Origin: Ailanthus altissimus | Taxonomy: Eukaryota > Streptophyta > Magnoliopsida > Sapindales > Simaroubaceae | Assembly: GCA_946807835.1 (NCBI GenBank) | Contig: OX327694.1 | Coordinates: forward strand, 9,746,001-9,810,000 | Direction: 5' to 3' | DNA: 64,000 nucleotides | Shown: in pieces, positions 45,461-58,630 of the stretch | Position numbering within the stretch: the first letter of the stretch is position 1 | How the letters are laid out: each line of letters opens with the position of its first letter | Notes under the pieces: model-generated | What the model was told of the DNA's origin: nothing | Databases searched by the model: none | Seen by the model: only the letters and a program-made list of their open reading frames with translations | Translations under genes and position numbers: made by a program

Positions 45461-46760
45461 TGGCACCTTGTATGGAGATAATTATCACATTGCATGTCAT
45501 CATCATTTTTATTTGCAAACTTATTGCATGCCTAGTAACCATCAACTCACAATTTATTGGGTACTCTACATCATCATCGGCGTCTTCCAAAGGTAACATA
45601 TGCTCATCATCTGACTTGCTTTCAGTTTCAATGATATAATTATCTCTTAGAATCATTACATGTTGATTTGGACATTGAGATGCAATATGACATGTTCGCA
45701 AACATCTAAAACATTTAATATTGGTTGATAATCAAGTTTACCATTGTCTTGGATGCCTTCGACATTTTTTCCCTTAGGTGTTTCGGCTTTGGACTTAAAA
45801 TTAGCTTACTCATCTTTTTATTATTCCAATTCAGTTTCCAAGAGAATGAGGAACCCGATTTCTGGCCAAATCTTATGGAAATCTTCCTCTTGAGTTGTCT
45901 TTCTACATTCATTGCTATATTGCACCATGTCTTCCAACTCTTAATAATGTTGTAACGTTATCACATTTGTAATTTCATGGTTCAAACCAACTAGGAACCT
46001 GGATATAGTAGCTTATCTGTTCTCCTTCACATTGGGCTTGAATCATGGCTATTTTCATCTTCTTGTGGTAGTCTTTAACACTTTTAGACCCTTAAGTAAG
46101 GCTTTTCAACTTCTGAAATAAGTCATTAGAGTAGTGATTTGGAATGAGTCGCCTCTTTATAATAGTCTTCATATCTTCTCATATCTTAATGGGCCTTTCA
46201 CAATTTTATCTCCTACTTAAAACAAGTTGATCCTACTAAATAATAGCATAGTCAATATATTATATGGTGCCAACTTTACCTTTTTCAATCTAGAGTAGCT
46301 GTGGCAATCAAACACTAATTCCATCTTTTTCTCCCACTCCAAATAAGTTTCAGGATCATTTTTTCCTTTAAAAAAAATAAAATCTTCATCTTAATGCTTC
46401 CCAAGTTGTTATCAACCCTATCTCTAAATCTAACTCCTCTATCTCCTTTTTAACACCCAAATCTACCTAAATTAACATTACAAGCACGATCATCATCATC
46501 TAGATCATCCCTAGTCATCTTCATAATCATTCTTAAGTGGATTCCTTTCTTTTAGTCGTACTTTAGGAGCTATAGCTAGTTGTCCCTTTTATGAACTAGA
46601 TTTAACATATCTATTCTCTTAACCACTTCATCAAATGTTAATTCTAGTCAATTAAATGTTTGGTCTAAAGACTTGAAGAAAATTTTGAAATCTATATTTT
46701 CCTAAACATCATCAGATAAGCCTTTATCTTTTTCTTGAGACTTGTTTAATAACCTATAAA
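45461..46760 (-). pseudogene. Gag of element D (broken)
   Basis: It is related to the gag of element C. Near 46760 it starts SQEKDKGLSDDV. A gag-domain part near 46100 has YHKKMKIAMIQA-type sequence, and MNVERQLKRK lies at 45912. The knuckle remnant TCHIASQCPNQHVMILRD is at 45701 leftward (first Cys pair lost). Glu/Asp-rich sequence follows toward protease. There are many stops. Confidence 0.83.
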
Positions 46761-47465
46761 AAAAGTTAGAAAACCTACAAACACTACCTTTTGTGTTTTC
46801 TCTCAAGATTGATAACACTCACACTTGTGTTTAATCAAATTTAGCTTTTTACCCTTTTATGAGCTTATACTCTTTTGCCTTTTTCCACTCTTTAGTTCTT
46901 TATTAAACTTAATGAACTTCATCAAAATTACCCTGTAACAATTCAAACTTAACAAATCAGATCACTAAGAATGAGAATGGGTTAAACACAAAGAATAAAG
47001 AATTGGCAAAATTTAAGAAGCAAAGAGAACAATAAAAGGAAATATGAATTTTGATGCAATTAGGGTTGTTGTTTTGTTTTAGGCCGAATTGCACAAAATA
47101 GGCAGAATGCACACTTTATGCAAATAAAACTTGAATAGCAAACAACATTTTAACTAATTCAAATTTCTATACTCTTTTTTCTTTTTTTAGATTTAAAATT
47201 CAAAATGGCAACTTGAAAATCAATTAAATCTAAATTTTTCTATAATTGTTTTTTTAATTTTTTTGTCTTTTTTATTTTTACTTATATGTGTTGATAAATA
47301 ATAGAACTTGAGTGAATTAGGGTAAAGAAATAGATCAAAATTACAGATAAAAAGAAAAAAAGATGATAGGTTGCAGATTTAAAGGACTAAAACAAAGAGT
47401 TCAGATTTAAAAGAAAGAACAAACAATAAAAATAAAAGATAGATCAAACTTGATTTAAAGCCTAA
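46761..47465 (-). other. Leader of element D
   Basis: T-rich on the sense strand, similar in position, length and character to the leader of element C. No ORF of note. Confidence 0.65.
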
Positions 47466-47475
47466 GCTCTGATAG
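47466..47475 (-). other. Primer-binding site relic (element D)
   Basis: The plus strand AGCTCTGATAGG gives sense CCTATCAGAGCT, a tRNA-Met PBS with its first bases changed (TGGTATCAGAGC expected). The following TTAGGCTTTAAATCAAG parallels TTGGCTCTAAATCAGG of element C. Confidence 0.7.
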
Positions 47476-47481
47476 GAAATA

Positions 47482-49251
47482 TGTTGGGAATGGTACTTTC
47501 GTGCCATTCTAATTATTGTATGAATATTTATTTATTCAATATTTATACAATGAATATTTCTATTTGATCGTTAATTATTAATTATATAGTATGAAACTTG
47601 TTACTTTTCAGATATTATAGATTTAAAAGAGTTTAGATCTGCACTAAAGAAGTTTAGGTCAGCACTAAGAAGTTAGTAATTCAAAGAGTTAGAACCTTAT
47701 CTGAAATATGGACAAAAACCTAGGAATCAATTAGTCATGACATAGTTGCAAGAAGTTACAAATGGTGCTAAGAAATGTCATTATATAGCATATTCTTAAA
47801 GACGTTGTTCCTTGTCTACGGTTGTCAACATGGGTCAATCGATATTCCTTTTTACTAATGTCTATCTATATCTGGATTATCTAGATGGTTAGTCTTAGAA
47901 GACCATGTGCTTAGTAGAAGCTCATATAGGCATGTAGGTATTTAATAAGGACTGTATACAACATAGACTCATGAGGACCTCCCATAGACATCCCATAAAG
48001 CTGTCAATAAAGGGTATAATCTAGTTGAGTAGTATTTGTAGTCCTTTGACCTGAGTGCCATAGTGGGCTTGTGAGTGATCCACCATGTTCTGATTCCATA
48101 CATGTTAGAGAGTTTTTATGATCTGATCTTTAGATGTTGTTGGGTATAGTTTGATGCTCATGGAGTCCGTGTGCATATATATAGGTTCTGTCAACTCATA
48201 CAGGTGAGTTGTGGATTCGAATATTCTAAAATTATATTTTAAAAAGTCTTATAGCCATAAATAGAAACCTTGAAAAGAGTTTTTCATAGATTTAATCAAT
48301 ATCGCAAAGGAATTTACAGATATTATATACGGAGACACGAATTTGGAGATAAGTTCACGGTCGAGCATATAGAAATTTAATGACAATGATCTATATTTCT
48401 ACTATTCTAAGATATAGGAGATAGAGGGAATATACGGATATGGTTGACCTCAACTTGTTTGGTTCAATGTACCGTTCTATAATATCTGTAACGTGTATAT
48501 GGGGCATCGTTCATGAACTTGCCGAAGAGATCCTTGAGACAAATGGGTGTGAACTTAAGGAGTCTTAGAATATGAAGTGTACTTGTTGAGTAATAGGGTA
48601 GTAGACTAAGTCGAATGGTTTGATTTAGGAGAATTTTGGAAAACAAGGTTTGTTTCAGGACCTATCTGAAAAATGGAGAACAAAGTTTGCAAATATTACA
48701 AATAGGTCCCTTTTGCATGGAAAAAAGATTATAACACATAGAAAGGTATGTGACAAGTGTCAGCCATCCATGCAAATAGTTTGCAAATGTTGAAGATGAC
48801 ACTTGTCACTCATGCATGATGAAATAATAACTTTGGAAGTGATACAATTTAGTCATTACTTTAGCCATGTATGTAAACGAAACTTTCAATTTGTTTCAAT
48901 GAGATCATCATTTCATTCATTTAGAAAAATACATGTTCAACGAGTTAAAAAACTACAAAGTTGCTAGAAATTCAAATTAAGAGGCTAGCATTCTAGCATT
49001 TCAATCCCACCAGATAGTTAAAGTCTAGAATTGCTAATGAATTACTTTCGTGTGAGCTTTGCTTTAAAATCCTTCACTAAAGTTCTTCAAGGGCGAGTTT
49101 CTGGATTCTCATATGGAATTGATTTAGTTTTACAGTATGTTTGTTGATTAATTATTTTTAATTTCGCTGTCAACAATATGTGCTGGACATGCATTTTGAG
49201 TTAATCGACATGTATACAATTACGTGCATACACCTTTAATGCACATTTACA
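47482..49251 (+). repeat. Solo LTR of the H family, TSD AAATA/AAATT
   Basis: 1,770 bp from TGTTGGGAATGGTAC to GCACATTTACA. It is flanked by AAATA (47477-47481) and AAATT (49252-49256), one mismatch. It has the H-family core throughout. It lies between the PBS and the 5' LTR of element D. Confidence 0.87.
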
Positions 49252-49256
49252 AAATT

Positions 49257-50206
49257 ATATGAACCTCACAAAGAAACCTTGAGACCCAAAGCTCAATGAG
49301 GTTCATTTTTTAAGGATCGTTCTAATTCAAATTCACAAAAAAAATGACCTTGACCCGTTACTACAAAGAAATAAGAACTAGGGGTATAAAAGATTAAAGA
49401 GTAGATGTCACACTCAAGAAAAATGAGAAAGATTGTGAGTGATAAGTCAATGATGAATACTATAAGATGAAATCTTGATAAGTTTTGAAAATTTCTTTAA
49501 ATAACTAAGAGAAAACTCTCATAATATTAATATGATAAACTTTTAATTTCCTTTAAGATTACAGAAGCTTATATAGCCAAAATCTCCAAGAAGCTAAAAG
49601 GAAAATAAATCAAATCCTCAGCATAGTTGAAATTTGATTACAAAAATAGGAAATAAATAATAAGCATATTAAGGAAACAAAAATATTCCTATATCCTTGT
49701 TTTTAAATATAACCTAAAAATAAAAAGGAAATAAAGAAAATAAGGTTCTATTAAAGTCATGTGTACAGTAAAACATGAATAGTAATGCATGAATAGTATC
49801 AAACTAACTTTAAAAAAAATTAAAAGATCGAATAAAAGATCTAAGAAATTAGGAAACAAAATAAAGGCATATCAACATGTCATTCTTTCCTCTCTCTTTT
49901 TTGGCATATGATTTCATTTTTAAATTGATTATGCGCTAGATCTTCCTTCTAAATTATTAGGCTTTATTTCATTCTTTATGTAAAGTACTTTAAATCACTT
50001 AAAGAAACTTGAATAACATTGACAAAGCATTAATCATCTTAAACACTCAATTCAGGCAGTTTAGAGTCTTAAATAAAGCATGAATTTGAGATGCACTTAA
50101 TTAGGCTATTTAATGCTTTCTTTATTATTTTTGTTCTTGCCCTTGTCATTGGACCCCATGGATGCTCAACGGATCTTGTGATGCTTTGACAACTTCATTC
50201 GCATCA
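49257..50206 (-). repeat. 5' LTR of element D, carrying Pol C-terminal codons
   Basis: About 950 bp. The sense strand starts TGATGCGAATGAAG at 50206, parallel to TGATGAAAATCAAG of element C. It encodes WGPMTRARTKIIKKALNSLI near 50150-50095, and ends GTGAGGTTCATA before the solo LTR. A TATA-like sense GGCTATATAAGC lies near 49570. Confidence 0.78.
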
Positions 50207-51152
50207 ATTGTTCTATAAGAAAAAGCACTTTATCACTAAAGTTAATGTTTATCCGAGAAAAAAGATACTTGTGTATAGAAGAGTATTTGCAGAAACCAGT
50301 AGGATGATGTTGATTAATTATAGATGCTCTCTATGAATACTATATATTGGATATTAAATTTTGAATGAATACATGAACAAATAAATTCTTTCTATTTATA
50401 GTGCACATGCTTAAATCGTTTTCAATGTATGCATGCATGAATTTCATTCAAGCTCTTAGTAAAGAGAGCTCGAACATGATTTATAGTCTATTTCTACTTG
50501 AATGTTCTTGGATAGGTGACATGCTATAATTTACTTGTTCTAATTATGTTAAAGTTTGATACCTACAGGGGTCGTCCATGAAAGACACTTGTTCAAGTTT
50601 GATTCTTTGTTTGAAAAAATGATAGATTTATTAGTCAAATCGTTATATCTAAGTCAATATCGACCGTGTTCGAGGAAGTGAGTCTAGATTATTACTTATA
50701 TCATCATATCTAGGCAAGCATCGACTATTTTGTTTCTAAGAAAGTATGCCTAGGCAAGTATCGACTGTCTTTGAGGAATCATACCTAGGCAAGTATTGAT
50801 TAATTTGTTTTTGAGGAAGCATGCCTAGATAATTGATGAAAACATTAAATCTGGACTTGTATAAGCTTTTTGGAGAAAGCACACTCATATTAAATTATTA
50901 TATCCATTTATTTATACATTCGTATGTTCATTTTGTAACTTGAGAGTAAGTTTTAATGGAGTTGTATCTTTTTTTATAATTTATTCATAAATATGAAAGA
51001 GTTTACCAATTTTGTAGAGTTCTCTGATGGAAATTTAATGTAGTGATATTTAAATCAAGCTTTTGTTACAGTTTTGGCCTACTAATGATGCAGAATCGAA
51101 GCCATGGTAGCTTTTAAGCTCTTGTACCGTAGGTTTGGCATTTTTAGATGAT
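50207..51152. other. Unassigned interval with a short tandem repeat
   Basis: No recognisable coding sequence. At about 50640-50840 a motif resembling CCTAGGCAAGTATCGACT recurs four to five times at roughly 45-57 bp spacing. Confidence 0.5.
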
Positions 51153-51157
51153 GTTTT

Positions 51158-53033
51158 TGTTGGAGATGGTGCTTACATACCATTTTGATACACAGTAAAT
51201 ATTTTATTAATAATCGTTAATATTTAATTATATGGTAAGAAGATATTATCTTTTTTAGACATTGTAGATCTAAAGGAGTTTAGATATGATAAAAAAATGT
51301 TTAGGTCAGCGCTAAAGTTAGCAATTATATAGAGTTAGAACCTTGTCTAAAATAGGGGCAAAGACTCAAGAATAATATAATAATGACGTAGTTGCAAAGA
51401 GTTGTAAATGGTGCTAAGAAATATCATTGTGCAATAAATTCTTGAAAACATCATTCTTAATCCATGGTTACCGACACAGGTCGGTTGGTATTGCTTATGG
51501 ATTATTGTCTGTCTATATTTGAATTATTCAGAAGGTTAGTCTTAGTAGACCATGGACGTAATGGTAGTCCTTATAGTACAGGTATATAGTAAAAACTCAA
51601 TACTGAACAGACTCACGGGGACCTCCAATAGACATCCCATAAAGTATAGAGGATCTTCTCGAGTTGAGTAGTATTTGTGATTCTTAGACCTGAGCACCAC
51701 GGTGGGCTTATAAGTGATCCATTATACTTTGATTCCACGCATATCAGAGACCTTTCATGGTCTGATCGCTGGGTGTTGCTAGATATTGTTCAATGCTCAT
51801 AGAGTCCAGTGTATATAGATATAGGATCTATCAGCTCATATGGGTGAGTTATATATCCTAATGCTTTGAGATTGTATTTAAGGAAGTCTTGTGGTCACAG
51901 GCATAAAACCCAAAAAAGAGTTTTTCATAAGGTTAAACAATATCACAAAGCATTTTATGGATATTGTTTATGAAAATACAAATCTAGAGATAAGTTCATG
52001 GTTGAATATATAAAGATTTGATGGTGATGATCTATACCTCAGCTCTTTCAAGGATATAGATGATGAAGGAATTATACAGATATGATTGACCACAACTTGT
52101 ATGGTTCAACGCGTCATTCTGTAATATTTGTAACGTGTATGGGAGACATCATTCACGGGCTTGTAAAAGTGTTTCGTAAGATGAACCGGTATAAACCTAG
52201 AGAGTCTCACAATGTGAGTGTACTTGTTGAGCATGAGGGTAGCAGGATGGATCGTACAGATTGATTCAAGAAGGTTTTAAAAAGTAGGATACGTTTTAGA
52301 ACCTATTTGGAAAGTGGGAACCACAGTTTGCAAATGTTGCCAATAGGTCTTTATTACATGGAAAAGTGCAAATGGACACATGACATCCATGCATGGCCAT
52401 TTGTGTGACAAATGGTAGCATACATAACGTTACATGTGACAAATGTCAACCATAAAAAGTGTTTACATAAATAAGTGATATTTGTCACTAATGCATAATC
52501 TTACATGGCAACACATGCCTTAATGGCAGACAAGTGTACACATAAAGTGTCTTAGGCTATTTAAAACAAAATGAAAATAGTTTCATTTGGGCCAGAATTC
52601 ATTTTTGAATGAAAAATTCGTGTATATTTTTTAGAGAAAATGGAAACTTTGAGAAAGTTATAATTTGGTCCTTAAACTCAATCTTTAAGCATATGATGCA
52701 AGAACTAGTTTAAGTGTTAAACTTAGTTTGATTCCTGTATGAAATATACCTTAAAGACTACCATTCTAGCTACTCTAATCCCTCCAAACATTAGAGTCTA
52801 GAATTGTTCAAGAGATGACTTCATTGTAAGCTCAAATGGCTTCAAAGTTAAATAATCTCCACTGAATCATCTACAAGGGTATGTATCCGATTCTTGTAAT
52901 ATTTTTGATTCAGTTATAGTATGTATATGTTGATTAAATTATTTTATTCCACTACGTAATGTATGTTGAACATGCATTTTGAAATTTTCAATATATATAC
53001 AATCACATGCATGCACCCTTTAATGCACTGACA
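51158..53033 (+). repeat. Solo LTR of the H family, TSD GTTTT
   Basis: 1,876 bp from TGTTGGAGATGGTGC to ATGCACTGACA, flanked by GTTTT at 51153-51157 and 53034-53038. Confidence 0.94.
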
Positions 53034-53038
53034 GTTTT

Positions 53039-53810
53039 ATGGCTAGATTATTGAGATAAATCAACCACAACATCTGAGGCTAATTCTTATTCATTTGATG
53101 ACGATGATGTCTGAAGAGATGATGTGTGTGTATCTTGAGGTGGCAATATTTTAACCTTTGACTTGCCACTTTTTGGTTTTTTGGCATCTTTGAAGGCCGA
53201 TGATGCTTAGGATTGGTTATTCGGGTCTTGCTGAGTTTAAAGGACATTTTTTAGTCAGCGTCAATGACGTCAAACCAACAGGATCAAGTAGGTGGCTCTT
53301 AATCTATTTTGGTTTGTTTGGTGATTGATGATGGAGATTACAAGGATAGGTTGGTTGGCTCTTTCTGATTTGATTGAGGGGTTGATTAACGGGGCACGAT
53401 GGCTGAAATGGCAAGATCAAAAGGTGTGGGTTGATTTGGATTTTTGCTCATTTTCAGAGATTTCAATGGTAGTCCATGGCAAGGTTGGCTAGGATTAGTT
53501 GGCCAGGTATGTTTGGGTTAATCCAAGTGTTGATCGACAGTGAACAATGATAGGTATGGTGTCTCTTACAGTAGCTAGGGTTTTGGTAATTTTTTTCTTT
53601 TCTTCTCTTTACGTTTTATGTTTTCTTTTTTCTTTTTCCTTTTTCTTTCATTCTTTCTTTTTCGATTTTGATTTTCTCTCTCTTATTTTTTTTTTGTAAG
53701 TGGTCATTTTTTAGTCAAAACATTCCCACAGACAATGCTACTAAAATCCTAGATATAGAACCTCCACATTAATTATTATCTTATCCTTACGAACTCCTTC
53801 AATTATCAAA
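53039..53810. other. Unassigned interval between two H LTRs
   Basis: More GC-balanced than its surroundings, with a pyrimidine tract at 53585-53695. The minus strand of 53060-53220 can be read as Lys/Ser-rich sequence (KDAKKPKSGKSKVKILPP) but is broken. It may be a host-gene or gag fragment; unidentified. Confidence 0.35.
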
Positions 53811-56097
53811 TGTTACAATTGGTGCTTAAGTACCATTCAAATTATTGTATGAAAATTTATTTATTTAATATTTATGCAATGAACCTTTCAAATAAATGGT
53901 TAATAATTAATTGTATGGCACCAAGCTTGTAACTTTTCAGAAATTATAGATCTAAAGGAGTTTAGATCAGCTTTAAAAGTTAGCATTCTAAGGAGTTAAA
54001 ACCATGTCTAAAATAGGGACAAAACCATGGGAAGATATTAGTAATGACATAGTTACAAAGAGTTACAAATGGTGCTAAGAAATATCATTATGCAATTTGT
54101 TTTGGAAATAGCATTCTTGATCTATAGTTGCTGACACTGGTCATTTGGTATTCCTACTAGATCAATGCATATCTATATCTGAACGATCTAGACAGTTAAT
54201 CTTAGTAAACCGTGGGCTTAGCAAAAGCTCGTATAGGCATGCAAGTATTTAGTAAGGATTGGGTGTTGAAGAGACTCACAAGGACCTCAAATAGACATTA
54301 TATAGAGCCATCAATGAAGGTTCTTCTTGAGTTGAGTAGTATTCGTGGTCGTTTGACCTAAGTATCACGGTGGGATTTTGAGAAATCCACCATACTTTGA
54401 TTCTATGTGTATCAAAGACCTTTCATGGTCTGACCTTTTGGTGTCATTGGGTATAGTTTGATGTTCATATAGTTTGGTGTACATAAATATGGGATTTGTC
54501 AACTCATATGGGTGAATTGTATATCTTGATGTTCTGAGATTGTATTTTAGGAAGTTATATTGACATAAGCAAAAACCTTAAAAAAGAGTTTTTTTATAAG
54601 GTTAAACAATTTTTACAAAAAATAATATCGCAAAGGTGTTTGCAAAAATTATTTATAGAAATACAAGTTTGGAGATAAGTTCATGGTTGAGTGTATAGAG
54701 ATTTGACAGTGATGATCTATGTCTCTGCTTTTCTATGATATAGGTGATGAAAGAATTATATAAACAATAGCACAAAGGTGTTTGCAAAAATTATTTACAG
54801 AAATACAAATCTGGAGATAGGTTCATGGTTGAGTGTATAGAGATTTGACGGTGATGATTTATGTCTCTACTCTTCTATGATATAGGTGATGAAAGGATTA
54901 TACATATATGTTATAACCTTAATTTTTATGGTTTAACATGTTGTTCTGTAATATTTGTAACGTGTATGTGGGGCATCGCTCACATACTTGCAGAAGAGTT
55001 TTATAAGATAAAAAGTGTGAACCTAAAGAGCCTTATAATATGAAGTATACTCGTTAAACACTGGGGTAGTGGACTGGGTTAAACAGTTCGATCTAGAAAA
55101 TTTTTAGAAAGTGGGATTTGTTTCAAGATCTCTTGGGAAGCACACTTGTCAAGGTTTAGTATTAAATCTATATTTTATTAGTTAAAGTTGTTAACTAATA
55201 AAATCTTGACACCTGACATTATACATGGAAAAATAAGTAAAAGCTTGACTTTAATGCATGAAAAAGTGAGTATATATTAAACTTTAAGGCATGGAAACAT
55301 AAGTAGACACTTGACTTTAACGCATATAAAAGTGAGCAGACTCTTAACTTTAACGCATGGAAAAGTGAGTAGACACTTGGCTCTATGCATAAAAAAGTAA
55401 ATGCCCACTTGGCATGTTTGCATGGCATGCATAACTTTCTTAATAGTTGACATTTGGCCACTAAATGACCAAACATGGACACATGTCCTTCATGTATGGC
55501 ATTTGTATGAAAATGCCTTTTGTATGGATGCTTAGGAACACTTGTCCATGTGAAGAGAAAAATACATTAAACAAATGAAAAGGTTTGATTTGGTTAAGGA
55601 TAATGTGTAAGGTTTGGCCATTACTAAAGAAACCAAGTGGAGAGTTTATTTTGGCAAGGTGAGAGCATATATTTGGCCAAGTGAGAAGAGAAAAACACAA
55701 GAGTCGTGTTTTGGCTTCTTAAGGCTTAACACCATTCAGATATGAAAAAGAGAGAATAAGCAAATGTTGCTATTTTCCTCTATGTCCTATTTTCGTCCAA
55801 ATTGAGAAAGACCAAAGCAAGAGTTGCTTGAATAATCTATTCCAAAATTAGTCTACCATTCTAGGTTCTTATTCCCACCAGCGTTGAGGACTAGAGTTGT
55901 TCACGAATTTGTTTCAAAGTGAGACCCATGAATTGATTCTACACCAAAGTCTTCAAGGGTAAGTTTTCTAAGAATGTATTCGGTGTGCGTTTGTTGAATA
56001 GGAAATTAGATTTCCATTCCATTGTGTATATGTATGTTTGGCATGCATTGAATATTTAATGAATACTATCACATGCATGCACCTATTATGCACTTCA
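53811..56097 (+). repeat. 5' LTR of H-family copia element G
   Basis: 2,287 bp from TGTTACAATTGGTGC to TTATGCACTTCA, followed by a decayed PBS. It contains two local tandem repeats: a roughly 141-bp duplication (units beginning near 54622 and 54763) and a roughly 44-bp minisatellite (55230-55395, motif around TTTAACGCATGGAAAAGTGA). These make it longer than most H LTRs. Confidence 0.85.
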
Positions 56098-56101
56098 ATA
56101 A

Positions 56102-56113
56102 TGATATCATAGC
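56102..56113 (+). other. Primer-binding site relic, tRNA-Met type (element G)
   Basis: TGATATCATAGC differs at two positions from TGGTATCAGAGC. It lies 4 nt after the LTR end. Confidence 0.72.
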
Positions 56114-57070
56114 ATGTTTGTGTGCTAGTCTTGGTAAATGGAGTGTATTTGAGTTGTTTAGGATACCTAGGAACAATAGACACTACATTTTCAATTGTTG
56201 AAAGTGCAGAACCATGTCTTTGTTCAAAGGAACCTTAGGGTGTTCATGAATTTGGATGAACACCAGAGTGTTGGGTATATAATGCCGTAACATTCAAGGC
56301 ATATACTTTATTTTGCATTTGTTTACATGTGATATTTATATTGTGCCATATAACTGTTATATCATTGTTATGTAAGCTGTAGTTATTTATTTGTGCTCTT
56401 AACCATAATAGGAGCTCTATTGGTGGGGGTTAGTTATGATGGCGTAAAACAATTGTTTGATTATGAATCAAATCTTCATGAGATACGGATACATTACAAA
56501 ATATCTCAAAATCAGATTCAAAATGTATTTTATTATAAGATAATATTAATACATGTTATGTCTTATCAATACAGTGTTAGACAGGTCACTTCGGTCGTTC
56601 CTAATATTGCTAAAGTATGAGGGATTGGTCGATGTATTTGGACTATATCGATTATAAAGCGTGAGGGTAGTATCAGTAACTTATATTTGATCATTGACAA
56701 GCTAATCTGGAATATATTTATTCAATATTGCTAAAGCGTGAGGATAAAGTATGTTTAGGATCAGTGGTAAGAGTTGTATGATATACAATTAATAAGAGTT
56801 GTCTACCTTTCGAGTTTTACAAAGGCTAATATTGTTAAAGCGTGAGGTCGAAGTAGAATATTGATTGGGTCTTGTTCTCATTGTTAAATGTAAAGTGTTT
56901 GAACTTTCATTTTTTCGTTTAAGAGATTAAAGGAAATATTTAAAGTAGTGGGAGGGCATCTTTAGATTAAAAAATATAAACTAGTTATATCCATGATCTA
57001 AAACATTATCAATTAACAATTTTAGAATGTTTTCCTCTAACATCTTTTATTTTTGTCTTGTGAAGATAAG
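56114..57070 (+). other. Leader of element G
   Basis: About 950 bp between PBS and gag, without coding ORFs. A phrase like TATTGCTAAAGCGTGAGG recurs around 56607, 56727 and 56832. Confidence 0.65.
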
Positions 57071-57920
57071 ATGGCTTCAAAAAATCTATTGGTTCACATA
57101 CTTGATGTACATCAATTGAAGGGTGCAAAGAATTACTTTACTGGGTGGTGAATCTCATAATTTTTTTAGATTTAGAAAAGCTTAGTTATGTCATTGATCA
57201 AAAGATGCCCAGAGGTGTTTCTTATAAAGCTACTTTAATAGAGCTTGAGATATATCAAAAATGGGTTGATGATGATTTGAGATTCAAATTACACATCCTT
57301 GCCTCAATGTTAACTGAAATTTGGAGAGAGCATATGCACATGGATAGTGCAACTAGTATTATGCTCCATCTAGAGGAGTTGTTTGGAGACAGACCATAGG
57401 TTGATCTGTATAGGATCTCAAAGACACATTTTCAGTTTAAGTTGGCTGAGGGTAGTTCAATAAGTCCCTATATACTTAAGATTATTTCATACATCGAGAA
57501 ATTAGAGACTACGGATATATCTTTGAACAATAATTTAGGGAAGAGTTTGATCTTTCAGTCTCTGCCGTGGTCATTTGCACAGTTCATTATGAACTTCAAT
57601 ATGCAAAGGTTGACTTCTACATATATTGAGCTACACATTATGTTGAAGATAGCTCATAAGGACATGAACAAAAGAGGTACAACCTTCTTCGTTTATGGTG
57701 GTGTTTCATCTTCAGCCTAAAGGCGTCTAGGAAGTTTAAGGTTAAGAAGAAGAAGAAGCAGATACCACATGCTGGCACCCAGAGACAATTCATATCCAAG
57801 TCATTAGAAAAGAACAAAGGCAAGGGAAAATGTTTCCATTACGGCGAGGACGAATATTGGAAGAATAATTATCTAAGGTACCTTGCAACGATCAAGAAGA
57901 ACCTCTCAAGCATATGTTTG
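57071..57920 (+). pseudogene. Copia Gag of element G (broken)
   Basis: ATG 57071 gives MASKNLLVHILDVHQLKGAK, followed by a stop in the NYFTGW segment. The UBN2-type gag domain continues at 57160-57399 (LEKLSYVIDQKMP, YQKWVDDDLRFKLHILASML) and 57442-57720 (GSSISPYILKIISYIEKLE, LPWSFAQFIMNFNM). The nucleocapsid knuckle near 57830 reads KCFHYGEDEYWKNNY, with Cys and His ligands changed to Tyr. Confidence 0.87.
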
Positions 57921-58630
57921 CCTATCATTGACATTTTATTTGCATTTGATGCTAGTATAGGGTGGGCATTAGATAATGTTTGTCCTTCTCACATCTGCAA
58001 TATGTGTATGGTCTGAAGGAAGTTAGACAGCTACAGCATGAAGAAATATGGCTTCGTGTCAGAAATGATGATTTTATATAGATCGAGGCTATTGGTTTTT
58101 CAGTTATTTCTCCCGCGTGGTAGAACGTTGATGTTGTAAAAATGCTATTTATGCAAAACATTATTAGGCAAATTATATCCCTTCTCATATTAGACTCTGA
58201 AGGTTATCATATATTTATTCAGAATTATTCCTTGTACTTATGTAATGCGAATAATATTTTATTAGCTGGATGTTAGTTGATGAATAACCATTATATTTTA
58301 AATGCAATAAAAAATGTCTTAAATGCACAGGTGAATAAAAGTATTAGTTCGACAACTTTAAATAGTACGAAATTGTGATATATGAGATTATGTCATATAG
58401 GTGTGAGACGTTTATCCTATTTGGTTAGGGATGGTTAAATACCTGATCTTACTATAGAACCCTATCTAGTTTATGAATCTTGTATTCAAAGGAAGATGAC
58501 CAAATCTTTTTTTGTTAGTGTTGGATAGTGTGCCACTAATTTATTGAAATTAGTACATAGTGATGTATGTGGCCTAATGAAACACACTGCTATGGGTGAG
58601 TTTTAATACTTTGTCATTTTTATCGATGAT
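57921..58630 (+). pseudogene. Copia protease, GAG-pre-integrase and integrase start of element G
   Basis: A degraded protease segment near 57940-57990 (DASIGWALDNVCPSHICN, for the usual D-SGAT-H-C). The GAG-pre-integrase part is at 58375-58450 (YMRLCHIGVRRLSYLV). Integrase start signals follow: LVHSDVCGLMKHTAMGEF (first Asp) and YFVIFIDD at 58607-58629. The sequence is cut here by element F; the rest of pol would lie beyond the right edge. Confidence 0.83.

Noticed and set aside
55219..55700. Two minus-strand ORFs (79 and 87 codons) with repeated Ser-Leu-Phe-His-Ala-Leu-Lys segments.
   Set aside because: The repeat comes from the 44-bp minisatellite in the element G LTR; there is no independent coding evidence.
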